Source: Bacillota bacterium
Lineage (GTDB): Bacteria > Bacillota > Dethiobacteria > SKNC01
Length of the DNA: 5,559 nt
Direction of reading: 5' to 3'
Assembly (NCBI GenBank): GCA_007121375.1
Contig: SKLX01000184.1
Span: 1 to 5,559, forward strand
Part shown: one piece after another, positions 1-5,217 of the stretch
Layout: each line of letters begins with the position of its first letter
Position numbering within the stretch: the first letter of the stretch is position 1
The notes under the pieces: generated by a model
What the model was told of the DNA's origin: nothing
What the model saw: the letters and a program-made list of their open reading frames with translations, nothing else
The model's database searches: none
Made by a program: the position numbers and the translations under genes

Positions 1-1042
1 AATCGGCAGGGGCTCCTTCATCAAAGAGCTTCTTTATATATTTAGGCACCCGGTCATCTCTGGGTTCATAATAGGGGGAGTCAAAAAAAACCCTTTTATC
101 TTCCAAAACTTTTAAAAGTTTACTCTGCAGGTTTAAGTCCATTTCTGCAATTTCATCGATAAAAAGGATCCCTCCATGAGAATCAGTTACCAGTCCCGGC
201 TTGGGCTCCGGTATACCTACATCTACCAGGTCCCTGCGAGCACCCTGGTAAATGGGATCATGAACGGAACCCAGGAGGGGGTTGGTGGCTTCCCGGGGAT
301 CCCAGCGAAGGGTTGTGCCATCTACTTCTACAAAGGGAGCTTCTTCCTGGAAGGGGGTATGGGGAAGGTTCTTGGCCGCCTCCAGGGCCAGGCGGGCTGC
401 TGTAGTTTTGCCTACCCCCGGGGGACCGTAAAGGATGATATGCTGGGGATAGGGAGCTGCTACCTTGGCTAAAAGGGAACGGACCGCCCTTTCCTGGCCT
501 ACAATTTCCTCCAGGGAAGAAGGCCGGAGTACTTCCATTATGGAACGGGATAGCTTTATTCTATCCTTTTTCTCCAAAAGGGCAAACTTCTTTAAAGTTT
601 GGGCATTCTCCAGGCCATGTGTATCCTGAAGAATTTCTTTTTTTATGTCAAGGATATATTCTTCGTGCTTTTCCTGCATTTTCTGATTCATTCTTTTTTC
701 CAGGGAATCCTCTACAGCCTTGCGGGCCAAAAGATCCGACAGTTTTTCCTCTACTTCCTGGAGGGCTTCCTCCATTTCTTCTTCCTCGGGAGGATCCTTC
801 AGGGTTGGATCCTCTAAAATAATTTTCTTTAACCCAAGGATTCTTTCCCCAACGACTTCCGAACGAAGAAGGTTCAGAGAATCCAGCTTGGAAGCCTTTA
901 ACACCAGCTTATCCTTACCCATTATGTCTCCCAGAATACCGTAGATGGCAGAAACTTTCTTTTTTAGTTCCCCACTTTCCGAAACCCAATCCTGGAAGTT
1001 TTTCCTCAGGAATTCTTGCTCTTCAGGTCTTTCATTTTTCAT
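1..1042 (-). CDS. lonC: LonC-type ATP-dependent protease, N-terminal 347 residues (runs off window)
   Basis: The reading frame is uninterrupted from an ATG at 1042 to the window edge, so the gene is partial at its 3' end. A GGGAGG site eight bases upstream supports the start. Residues 1-150 are charged, Glu/Lys-rich and predicted helical. An AAA+ module follows: a pre-Walker segment EEIVGQERAV near 178-187, Walker A GPPGVGKT at 206-213, and Walker B GGILFIDE ending in D296-E297, preceded by SHGG as in LonB/LonC enzymes. The region around 228-290 resembles the insert typical of LonB-like ATPases. The Ser-Lys catalytic protease domain should lie beyond position 1 and cannot be seen. Family knowledge: LonC is nearly confined to spore-forming Firmicutes and usually sits between rplI and dnaB. 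It is thought to degrade proteins during sporulation, though substrates are poorly known. Here it follows rplI by 47 bases with no terminator between, so co-transcription is likely. LonB is the main alternative; the long N-terminal region and rplI neighbour favour LonC. Confidence 0.88.
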   Translation of the reverse strand, partial: MKNERPEEQEFLRKNFQDWVSESGELKKKVSAIYGILGDIMGKDKLVLKASKLDSLNLLRSEVVGERILGLKKIILEDPTLKDPPEEEEMEEALQEVEEKLSDLLARKAVEDSLEKRMNQKMQEKHEEYILDIKKEILQDTHGLENAQTLKKFALLEKKDRIKLSRSIMEVLRPSSLEEIVGQERAVRSLLAKVAAPYPQHIILYGPPGVGKTTAARLALEAAKNLPHTPFQEEAPFVEVDGTTLRWDPREATNPLLGSVHDPIYQGARRDLVDVGIPEPKPGLVTDSHGGILFIDEIAEMDLNLQSKLLKVLEDKRVFFDSPYYEPRDDRVPKYIKKLFDEGAPAD

Positions 1043-1089
1043 GCTGTTTACCTCCCAGAGTTATGTTAGATCTGCTGTTGTTTCCCCTT

Positions 1090-1533
1090 CTATTCTTCCT
1101 GGACGGTTACCTTAAGTTCTGCAGAAAGTTCCGGGTGAAGTTTAACTTGAATATTAAAGGTTCCCAATCCCCGGATGGGGTCGGGAAGATCAATCTTACG
1201 CCGGTCAATTTTAATGCCTTCCCCTTCCAGGGCTCCGGCTATATCTTTGCTGGTAATGGAACCAAAAAGCTTCCCTCCGGATCCTACCTTAGCCTGGAGG
1301 GTTATTTCCTTTTGATCTAATTTCTCCGCCAGGGCTTTCATTTTTTCATACTCTTCTTTTTCTTTCCGCTCCAGCACTTTCTGCTGATTTTCCAGGTCCC
1401 TTAAGGCATTAGGAGTTGCTTCTATAGCAAATCCCTTAGGAATAAGGTAATTACGGGCATACCCATTGGCTACCTCTTTTACCTCGCCCCGCTCTCCCAG
1501 ATTGCTTACATCCTTTTGCAGGATTATTTTCAT
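1090..1533 (-). CDS. rplI: Large ribosomal subunit protein bL9
   Basis: This is a 147-residue bL9, the usual family length. bL9 binds domain V of 23S rRNA at the base of the L1 stalk and helps maintain the reading frame. The N-terminal domain starts MKIILQKDV and carries the family signature from G13 to T40, including NGYARNYL at 23-30. A long charged connecting helix spans about 41-75, and a C-terminal globular domain runs to 147 with the glycine-rich GSGGKLFGS stretch. An ATG nine bases upstream (1542) would add three residues, but it lies only two bases from the AGGAGG site. The ATG at 1533 is 11 bases from it and gives the canonical N-terminus. rplI stands just after the terminator of the rpsF-ssb-rpsR operon, so it probably has its own promoter in 1551-1650, although I see no convincing -35/-10 pair there. 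lonC follows on the same strand. Confidence 0.97.
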   Translation of the reverse strand: MKIILQKDVSNLGERGEVKEVANGYARNYLIPKGFAIEATPNALRDLENQQKVLERKEKEEYEKMKALAEKLDQKEITLQAKVGSGGKLFGSITSKDIAGALEGEGIKIDRRKIDLPDPIRGLGTFNIQVKLHPELSAELKVTVQEE

Positions 1534-1550
1534 GGTAATCATTACCTCCT
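1534..1550 (-). promoter_or_regulatory. rplI ribosome-binding site with overlapping dyad and duplicate ATG
   Basis: On the minus strand AGGAGG occupies 1550-1545. It is followed by a perfect 13-base dyad, GGTAAT-G-ATTACC, at 1546-1534, which overlaps the end of the site and stops immediately before the ATG at 1533. A second in-frame ATG lies inside the dyad at 1542, too close to the Shine-Dalgarno for normal use. The one-base centre makes an RNA hairpin unlikely, so the dyad may be chance or a DNA site. The site decides the start in favour of 1533. Confidence 0.6.
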
Positions 1551-1648
1551 TTTCTCTGTTAACATTAAAAATATTCGCTAGGCCAGGGGGAATATCCTGC
1601 CCTAAATAAATGTCGCTTCTTGTTATTTTTTGTTTAACTTTGTCATTG

Positions 1649-1684
1649 GAAAAAATTAAGAGGGTCCTTTGAAAAAGACCCTCT
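1649..1684 (-). terminator. Intrinsic terminator after rpsR
   Basis: On the minus strand a perfect 8-bp stem, AGAGGGTC (1684-1677) pairing with GACCCTCT (1666-1659), encloses a 10-base loop and is followed by TAATTTTTTC. This is a standard rho-independent terminator. It lies 42 bases past the rpsR stop and ends the rpsF-ssb-rpsR transcript, leaving rplI-lonC to be transcribed separately. Confidence 0.88.
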
Positions 1685-1725
1685 CCAGCTGCAAAGAACC
1701 AACCTTTAACCCTGATGGTCCTTGC

Positions 1726-1953
1726 CTATTCTATACTATAAGGAAGAAGTGCCAGGTTCCTGGCCCTCTTAATAGCGGTGGTAAGCTGCCTCTGGTGACT
1801 GGCACAGTTACCGGTAATGCGCCGGGGAAGTATTTTTCCCCTCTCTGAAAGAAACCTCTTAAGCTTCTCTACAGATTTATAATCAATATATTCCACTTTT
1901 TCAGCACAAAAGCTGCATACTTTTTTTCTTCTGCGGCCTCTATCTCTTCTCAT
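1726..1953 (-). CDS. rpsR: Small ribosomal subunit protein bS18 (zinc-binding type)
   Basis: This is a 75-residue bS18 of normal length. It binds the central domain of 16S rRNA as a heterodimer with bS6 on the 30S platform. The N-terminus is highly basic (RRDRGRRRKK), followed by the conserved core YIDYKSVEKLKRFLSERGKI and the family hallmark LPRRITGNC...HQRQLTTAIKRAR, then LALLPY near the end. C13, C16, C50 and H53 form a CxxC...CxxH set, marking the metal-binding C+ form of S18 rather than the cysteine-free paralogue many bacteria use under zinc limitation. A GGAGG site six bases upstream supports the ATG. The gene lies 32 bases after ssb and is last in the rpsF-ssb-rpsR operon, closed by a strong terminator. 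This places both members of the S6:S18 complex in one transcript, as expected for feedback control through the rpsF leader. Confidence 0.98.
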   Translation of the reverse strand: MRRDRGRRRKKVCSFCAEKVEYIDYKSVEKLKRFLSERGKILPRRITGNCASHQRQLTTAIKRARNLALLPYSIE

Positions 1954-1985
1954 AATATACCTCCCTCTGGTTAGTCTGCCCGGGA

Positions 1986-2384
1986 TTAGAAGGGCACATC
2001 ATCTTCAGTGACTTCTTCCCCTCCAAAGTCTTCAAAAACTCCGGAACCGGTGTCCCGGGATTCACCCCGGTCTAAAAACTGGACATTGCTGGCCACAACT
2101 TCCGATATAGTTCTCCTCTGACCTTCAGAGGTCTCATAATTTCTGACCTGAAGCCTTCCTTCCACTGCCACCAGGCGGCCCTTTCCCAGGTAGTTAGCAC
2201 AATTTTCCGCCTGCTTTCTCCAGGTAACAATTCTGATAAAGTCTGCTTCACGCTCTCCCTGCTGGTTGGTAAAAGGACGGTTTACAGCCAGGGTGAAAGT
2301 GGTAATGGCCACTCCTCCCGAAGCGGTATACCTGAGCTCGGGATCCCTGGTTAACCTTCCTACCAGCGCAACCACATTTATCAT
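1986..2384 (-). CDS. ssb: Single-stranded DNA-binding protein, short-linker form
   Basis: The product is 132 residues. It coats single-stranded DNA during replication, recombination and repair, and recruits partners through its C-terminal tip. The OB fold spans about 1-104, beginning INVVALVGRLTRDPELRYT, with the conserved segment DFIRIVTWRKQAEN around 48-61 (W55 in the DNA-stacking region), YLGKGRLVAVEGRL at 65-78 and NVQFL near 100-104. The tail ends EDDVPF, matching the DD(I/V)PF interaction motif. Only about 18 residues separate the OB fold from the acidic tip, much shorter than the roughly 60-residue linker of Bacillus SsbA and lacking its Gln/Gly/Pro-rich character. An AGGTGG site ten bases upstream supports the ATG. 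The gene sits between rpsF (21 bases) and rpsR (32 bases), the standard replication-translation operon of Firmicutes. Its expression is probably tied to that operon's promoter and leader. Confidence 0.97.
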   Translation of the reverse strand: MINVVALVGRLTRDPELRYTASGGVAITTFTLAVNRPFTNQQGEREADFIRIVTWRKQAENCANYLGKGRLVAVEGRLQVRNYETSEGQRRTISEVVASNVQFLDRGESRDTGSGVFEDFGGEEVTEDDVPF

Positions 2385-2405
2385 TAATACAGCACCACCT
2401 TTAGT

Positions 2406-2693
2406 TTATTTTTCTTCAAGAACTATCTGGTAGCGCAAAACACCTTCGGCAATGTTAAAGGCTTTTTCCAGTTTGCTGCTGGTTTCTTTGGGGGCAGTGT
2501 AATTCATAACCACATAATGGCCTTCCCTCAACTTGTCTATTTCATAGGCCAGCTTCCTTTTTCCCCATTTATCAAGATTGGTTACTTCTCCCCCATCCAT
2601 AGTAATCCTTTCCTGAACCTTTTCAATAAACTGGTCCACCTGCTCATCTTCATACTGGGGATGCAGGACAAACATGGTTTCATAATTCTTCAT
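2406..2693 (-). CDS. rpsF: Small ribosomal subunit protein bS6
   Basis: This is a 95-residue bS6 of typical length. It pairs with bS18 to bind the 16S central domain. The conserved N-terminus is MKNYETMFVLHP, followed by a helix (about 17-33), the signature-like segment NLDKWGKRKLAYEIDKLREGHYVVM at about 39-63, and the C-terminal strand VLRYQIVLEEK. A GGAGG site seven bases upstream supports the ATG. It is the first gene of the rpsF-ssb-rpsR operon and is preceded by a promoter candidate and a leader able to sequester part of its Shine-Dalgarno. Feedback repression by an S6:S18 complex is therefore likely. No C-terminal glutamate-rich extension of the E. coli type is present. Confidence 0.98.
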   Translation of the reverse strand: MKNYETMFVLHPQYEDEQVDQFIEKVQERITMDGGEVTNLDKWGKRKLAYEIDKLREGHYVVMNYTAPKETSSKLEKAFNIAEGVLRYQIVLEEK

Positions 2694-2749
2694 TGCTTCA
2701 CCTCCCTTCGGACTAAACGGCCCCGCTGAAAGCGGAGCAGGGAATACCA
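2694..2749 (-). promoter_or_regulatory. Candidate S6:S18 autoregulatory mRNA leader of rpsF
   Basis: On the minus strand the sequence can form two stacked helices. The outer helix pairs TTCCCT (2744-2739) with AGGGAG (2707-2702), so its 3' side overlaps the rpsF Shine-Dalgarno. The inner helix pairs GCTCCGCT (2738-2731) with AGCGGGGC (2727-2720), closing a three-base TTC loop with one G-U pair. On the 3' side an unpaired 12-base segment begins right after the inner helix, giving GCCG at the junction. Known biology: leaders upstream of rpsF in many bacteria mimic the 16S site of the S6:S18 complex, carry a conserved CCG, and repress the operon when bound. The match is drawn by hand without a covariance model. 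The fold is visible in the sequence; its function is inferred. Confidence 0.55.
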
Positions 2750-2755
2750 GATAAA

Positions 2756-2784
2756 ATCATATCATAAAGAAATTGCCGAAGCAA
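2756..2784 (-). promoter_or_regulatory. Candidate sigma-A type promoter of rpsF-ssb-rpsR
   Basis: On the minus strand TTGCTT (2784-2779) is followed after 17 bases by TATGAT (2761-2756). The -10 matches five of six consensus bases and the -35 three of six. A second overlapping TATGAT lies at 2766-2761 but has no suitable -35. Transcription would begin near 2749, just ahead of the leader helices. No terminator is visible between ychF and this point, so read-through from ychF probably also contributes. Confidence 0.5.
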
Positions 2785-2816
2785 GCGCTCCTGAATATTT
2801 TTCTGAGGTTTAATTA

Positions 2817-3914
2817 TTAAAGGTTAAATCTAAATTGAATAACATCTCCTTCCTGAACTTCATAGTCCCGGCCTTCCAGCCTGATCAAGCCCAGTTCTCT
2901 GGCCCGGGGAAAGGAACCGGCCTCTTCCAGCTTAGCAAAGGGTATTACTTCTGCCCGGATAAAACCCTGCTCCATGTCTGTATGAATTTTGCCCGCTGCT
3001 TTGACAGCCCTGGTACCCCGGGGTATGGTCCAGGCCCTGGTTTCCTCTCCTTTGGCGGTGAAAAAGGTAATCAGGTTCAACAGGCGAAAGCTGGAGCTAA
3101 TAAGGGTGTTTAGGCTATCACCCCGCCAGGAGAGCTCCTCCAGGTACTCCTTCCTTTCGGGGGGAGTCAATTCCTGAAGATCCTTTTCCAGGCGGACGGA
3201 AATAAGTAATACTTCCCTTCTTTCTTCACCTAAAGCCCTCTGAATTTTTTCCTTTAAAGCCCGGGCCTCCTCTTCTTCTATATCTTCATCTATATTAAGG
3301 ACGTAGATAACAGGCTTGTCTGTGAGAAGAAATAGCTCTTCCATAATACCTTTATATTCATCCCTTTTGGGGAAATTTCGGGCCATCCCACCCTGGTTCA
3401 GGTGCTCCTCCAGTTTTTCCAGGAAGGACAGCTCTTCCTGGTACTTTTCCCGGTCTGCCTTCATCATTTTAGCGGCCTTTTCCCTTCGCTTTTGAAGGGT
3501 TTCCAAATCAGCCATGATAAGTTCATAGTTCACTATCTGGAGGTCCTCAACCGGGTCCCACCTTCCCTTAACATGGGCAACATTAGAATCTTGAAACCCC
3601 CTCAGGATCTGTACCAGGGCATCTACTTCCCTGATATGGGCCAGGAACTGGTTGCCCAATCCCTCTCCCCGGCTGGCTCCCTGGACCAGCCCGGCCACAT
3701 CTACATACTGGATATAAGCGGGAGTTACTTTTTCTGCTCCTGCTATCTCCCCCAGCTTATTCAGGCGTTCATCGGGAAGGGGGACAATGCCTATATTGGG
3801 GTCAATGGTACAAAAAGGATAATTGGCCGCCTCCACTTCCTGGGAGGTCAGGGCATTGAACAATGTTGACTTGCCAACATTGGGGAGCCCAATAATACCT
3901 AGCTTGAGTGACAA
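2817..3914 (-). CDS. ychF: YchF/OLA1-family P-loop ATPase
   Basis: This 365-residue protein is a near-universal Obg-related ATPase that associates with ribosomes and is linked to translation and stress responses; its exact role is unsettled. G1 is GLPNVGKS (9-16), the switch I region holds YPFCTIDPNIG (32-42), and G3 is DVAGL (72-76). The G4 position reads NIDE (207-210) instead of NKxD, the change that makes this family prefer ATP over GTP. A charged helical hairpin of about 125-200 is inserted in the G domain. A C-terminal TGS domain spans about 284-365, with RAWTIPRGT, AAGKIHTDMEQGFIRAEVI and the terminal GDVIQFRFNL. The start is a TTG: an in-frame stop lies just upstream, and AAGGAGG is ten bases away, giving the expected MSLKLGIIGLPNVGKS. 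It begins six bases after the DUF951 stop, so the pair is probably translationally coupled. Confidence 0.96.
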   Translation of the reverse strand: MSLKLGIIGLPNVGKSTLFNALTSQEVEAANYPFCTIDPNIGIVPLPDERLNKLGEIAGAEKVTPAYIQYVDVAGLVQGASRGEGLGNQFLAHIREVDALVQILRGFQDSNVAHVKGRWDPVEDLQIVNYELIMADLETLQKRREKAAKMMKADREKYQEELSFLEKLEEHLNQGGMARNFPKRDEYKGIMEELFLLTDKPVIYVLNIDEDIEEEEARALKEKIQRALGEERREVLLISVRLEKDLQELTPPERKEYLEELSWRGDSLNTLISSSFRLLNLITFFTAKGEETRAWTIPRGTRAVKAAGKIHTDMEQGFIRAEVIPFAKLEEAGSFPRARELGLIRLEGRDYEVQEGDVIQFRFNL

Positions 3915-3931
3915 AAATAATCAACCTCCTT
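3915..3931 (-). promoter_or_regulatory. ychF ribosome-binding site overlapping the DUF951 stop
   Basis: On the minus strand AAGGAGG (3931-3925) forms the last codons of DUF951 and abuts its TGA stop (3923-3921). The TTG start of ychF follows ten bases after the site. That TGA is in frame with ychF, so no longer N-terminus is possible and TTG is the only reasonable start. The layout implies ribosomes ending DUF951 can initiate ychF. Confidence 0.8.
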
Positions 3932-4106
3932 GCACAATCTTTTTCACCCCTTTTTCAAACTTGGAACGGGGGATCATTATGCTTCTGCCGCATTTGGTAC
4001 ATTTTATACGAAAATCCATACCAATACGGATGATTTCCCACTGGTTGTTACCGCAGGGGTGAGGTTTTCTCATTTCTACAATTTGACCTACCTGGTAATC
4101 GGCCAT
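3921..4106 (-). CDS. DUF951 family small zinc-ribbon-like protein (YyzM-like)
   Basis: This is a 61-residue basic protein of unknown function. It begins MADYQVGQIVEMRKPHPCG and contains WEIIRIGMDFRIKCTKCGRSIMIPRSKFEK, the pattern of the DUF951 family, which commonly sits directly before ychF in Firmicutes. H16, C18, C36 and C39 could bind zinc; the CTKCG knuckle is clear. The compact beta-rich form suggests a nucleic-acid or protein interaction role, but that is inference. The frame stays open further upstream to a TTG at 4211, which would add 35 residues unlike the family and whose Shine-Dalgarno would touch the start codon, so the ATG at 4106 is preferred. Its own AGGAGG lies 16 bases away, unusually far (see the mini-ORF entry). 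A consensus promoter lies about 80 bases upstream. The six-base gap to ychF suggests coupled expression and a possible shared process. Confidence 0.88.
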   Translation of the reverse strand: MADYQVGQIVEMRKPHPCGNNQWEIIRIGMDFRIKCTKCGRSIMIPRSKFEKGVKKIVQGG

Positions 4107-4128
4107 AATATTAACATGAGAACCTCCT
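4088..4128 (-). other. Misaligned Shine-Dalgarno and 9-codon mini-ORF overlapping the DUF951 start
   Basis: On the minus strand AAAGGAGG (core 4128-4123) is followed at an ideal five bases by an ATG at 4117. That ATG is in a different frame from DUF951 and reads MLILWPITR then TAG at 4090-4088. The DUF951 ATG (4106) sits inside this mini-ORF, 16 bases from the Shine-Dalgarno. The mini-ORF could be a short leader peptide that lowers or modulates DUF951 translation, or the site may simply serve DUF951 at a long spacing. Confidence 0.35.
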
Positions 4129-4182
4129 TTCCTGTGAAAGATAAATGAAAAGCACGTCGGGGGAACTGCTGTTCGTGCACTT

Positions 4183-4211
4183 ATTTTACTATTATATTCC
4201 TTCTCTGTCAA
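4183..4211 (-). promoter_or_regulatory. Sigma-A type promoter of DUF951-ychF
   Basis: On the minus strand a perfect TTGACA (4211-4206) is separated by 17 bases from TAAAAT (4188-4183, five of six consensus bases). Transcription should begin at an A near 4176, leaving an untranslated leader of about 70 bases before DUF951. It lies 34 bases past the mscS stop, so DUF951-ychF is separately promoted even if mscS transcripts read through. Confidence 0.8.
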
Positions 4212-4244
4212 CCTCCTTCCATTAATCCCTTTTTCTGCTTTTTA

Positions 4245-5120
4245 CTATTTCTTTTCAGTATCTTCCCCCTCTTCCTTTCTATGGTAGACAACCCGGCGGG
4301 GATAGGGGATTTCAATCCCCTCCCGGTCAAATCTTTCTTTTATAGCTTTCCTTAATTCCCTCGCCACCTTCCACTGAAGCATGGGCTCCGTGTAAGCCAC
4401 TACCCTGAAGGTAATTCCCGAGTCATCCAGGTTCTGGACCCCCAATACCATGGGACCTTGTTTAATTTCCGGATCCTGTTCTTGCCATTCCAGGGCCAGC
4501 TGCTCCAGGACTTCCTGGACCTGCTGCAGATTCTCTTCATAGGCCACATCCACATCTACCAGGGCCCTCATAAAACCCTTGCTGTGATTGGTCACTATTT
4601 CAATTTTGCCGTTGGGCAAAATATGTTCTTCCCCGGAAAAGTCCTTAAGCCGGGTGGTGCGCAGGCCTATGTCCTTAACAATACCCGTATAATCCCCCGT
4701 AGTCACGTAATCCTCTACGGTAAATTGACCTTCAATGATAATGAAAAGGCCGGTGATAATGTCCCGGACCAGGTTTTGGGCTCCAAAACCTATGGCCAGG
4801 CCTAAAATACCTGCACTGGCCAGGATGGGGGTATAGTCAATCCCCAGGACTTCCAGGAGCATAATAATTAATATAAAGGCAATAAGGTAGCGGGAAATAC
4901 TTTTAGTTAAAGTATTAACGGTTTTAGCTTTATTGGGATCAACATATAATTTGCCTTCCCTTTCCCGAAGCAAAACTCTATCAATAAAGGTATAGGCCAG
5001 GCGCAGGACAATGTAACCCAAAAGAAGTATTAATATTATTTTAGCCAGGGTACCCAGAAAGGGGATAATTGAAATATGGGACAAAAAATCCTCCTGGATC
5101 ATTTGCAAAATTTCTACCAT
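4245..5120 (-). CDS. Small-conductance mechanosensitive channel, MscS family (YkuT-like)
   Basis: This 291-residue membrane protein should form a heptameric channel that opens under membrane tension and releases solutes on hypo-osmotic shock. Three membrane segments are visible: about 20-46, about 77-94 and the pore helix about 98-129. The pore helix has the Gly/Ala pattern SAGILGLAIGFGAQNLVRD and continues as GLFIIIEGQFTVEDYV, entering the beta domain. The cytoplasmic beta and alpha/beta domains occupy the rest, with IGLRTTRLKDFSGEEHILPNG as in the family. The tail ends in a charged EEGEDTEKK stretch. The open frame extends upstream over the adk gene and its terminator, so the true start is the ATG at 5120, with AGGAAGGA about ten bases before it. 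This gives a normal length for the three-helix subtype. An mscS gene before DUF951-ychF is a recurring Firmicute arrangement. No clear promoter is visible in 5121-5166. Confidence 0.94.
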   Translation of the reverse strand: MVEILQMIQEDFLSHISIIPFLGTLAKIILILLLGYIVLRLAYTFIDRVLLREREGKLYVDPNKAKTVNTLTKSISRYLIAFILIIMLLEVLGIDYTPILASAGILGLAIGFGAQNLVRDIITGLFIIIEGQFTVEDYVTTGDYTGIVKDIGLRTTRLKDFSGEEHILPNGKIEIVTNHSKGFMRALVDVDVAYEENLQQVQEVLEQLALEWQEQDPEIKQGPMVLGVQNLDDSGITFRVVAYTEPMLQWKVARELRKAIKERFDREGIEIPYPRRVVYHRKEEGEDTEKK

Positions 5121-5166
5121 CTCTATTCGTTCCTTCCTAATTATTTTAACTGTAAATGCTCTGCCT

Positions 5167-5205
5167 AAAATAACAGCGCCGACTCCTGAGTTAAGGGCCG
5201 GCGCC
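5167..5205 (-). terminator. GC-rich intrinsic terminator after adk
   Basis: On the minus strand GGCGCCGGC (5205-5197) pairs with GTCGGCGCT (5183-5175), giving nine pairs including two G-U. CCT and AGG inside the loop can extend the stem across a bulged A. GTTATTTT follows. The hairpin lies 12 bases past the adk stop and should end the adk transcript, separating it from mscS. The T-run is interrupted, so termination may be incomplete. Confidence 0.75.
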
Positions 5206-5217
5206 GGGCTAAAAGAT

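Noticed and set aside
176..1320. Several plus-strand open frames of 67-98 codons opposite lonC and rplI
   Set aside because: All are antisense to well-supported genes and have low-complexity Phe/Leu/Ser-rich or unrecognisable products.
1585..1646. Promoter candidates for rplI (ATGACA with TAACAA at 15 bases; GCGACA with TATTCC at 16 bases) and a bulged GGCAGG/CCTGGCC hairpin
   Set aside because: A promoter is expected here, but both -10 matches are only three of six with poor spacing, and the hairpin is weak and contains a bulge.
2767..2816. A possible ychF terminator (CCTCAG ... TTCAGG)
   Set aside because: Only about three consecutive pairs can form and no T-run follows.
3402..3869. A 155-codon plus-strand open frame opposite ychF
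   Set aside because: It is fully antisense to a clear YchF coding sequence, shows no recognisable domain, and has no convincing ribosome-binding site.
4151..4178. A hairpin GCACG/CGTGC with an inner GAAC/GTTC helix followed by TTTTC, as a terminator or attenuator before DUF951
   Set aside because: The outer stem is only five pairs, its first bases lie before the predicted transcription start, and the T-run is short.
4107..4211. A 35-residue N-terminal extension of DUF951 starting at TTG 4211
   Set aside because: The TTG is the -35 box of a consensus promoter, its Shine-Dalgarno touches the start codon, and the extension does not resemble the family.
4458..4805. A 115-codon plus-strand open frame opposite mscS
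   Set aside because: It is a mirror of the channel coding sequence with no family features of its own.
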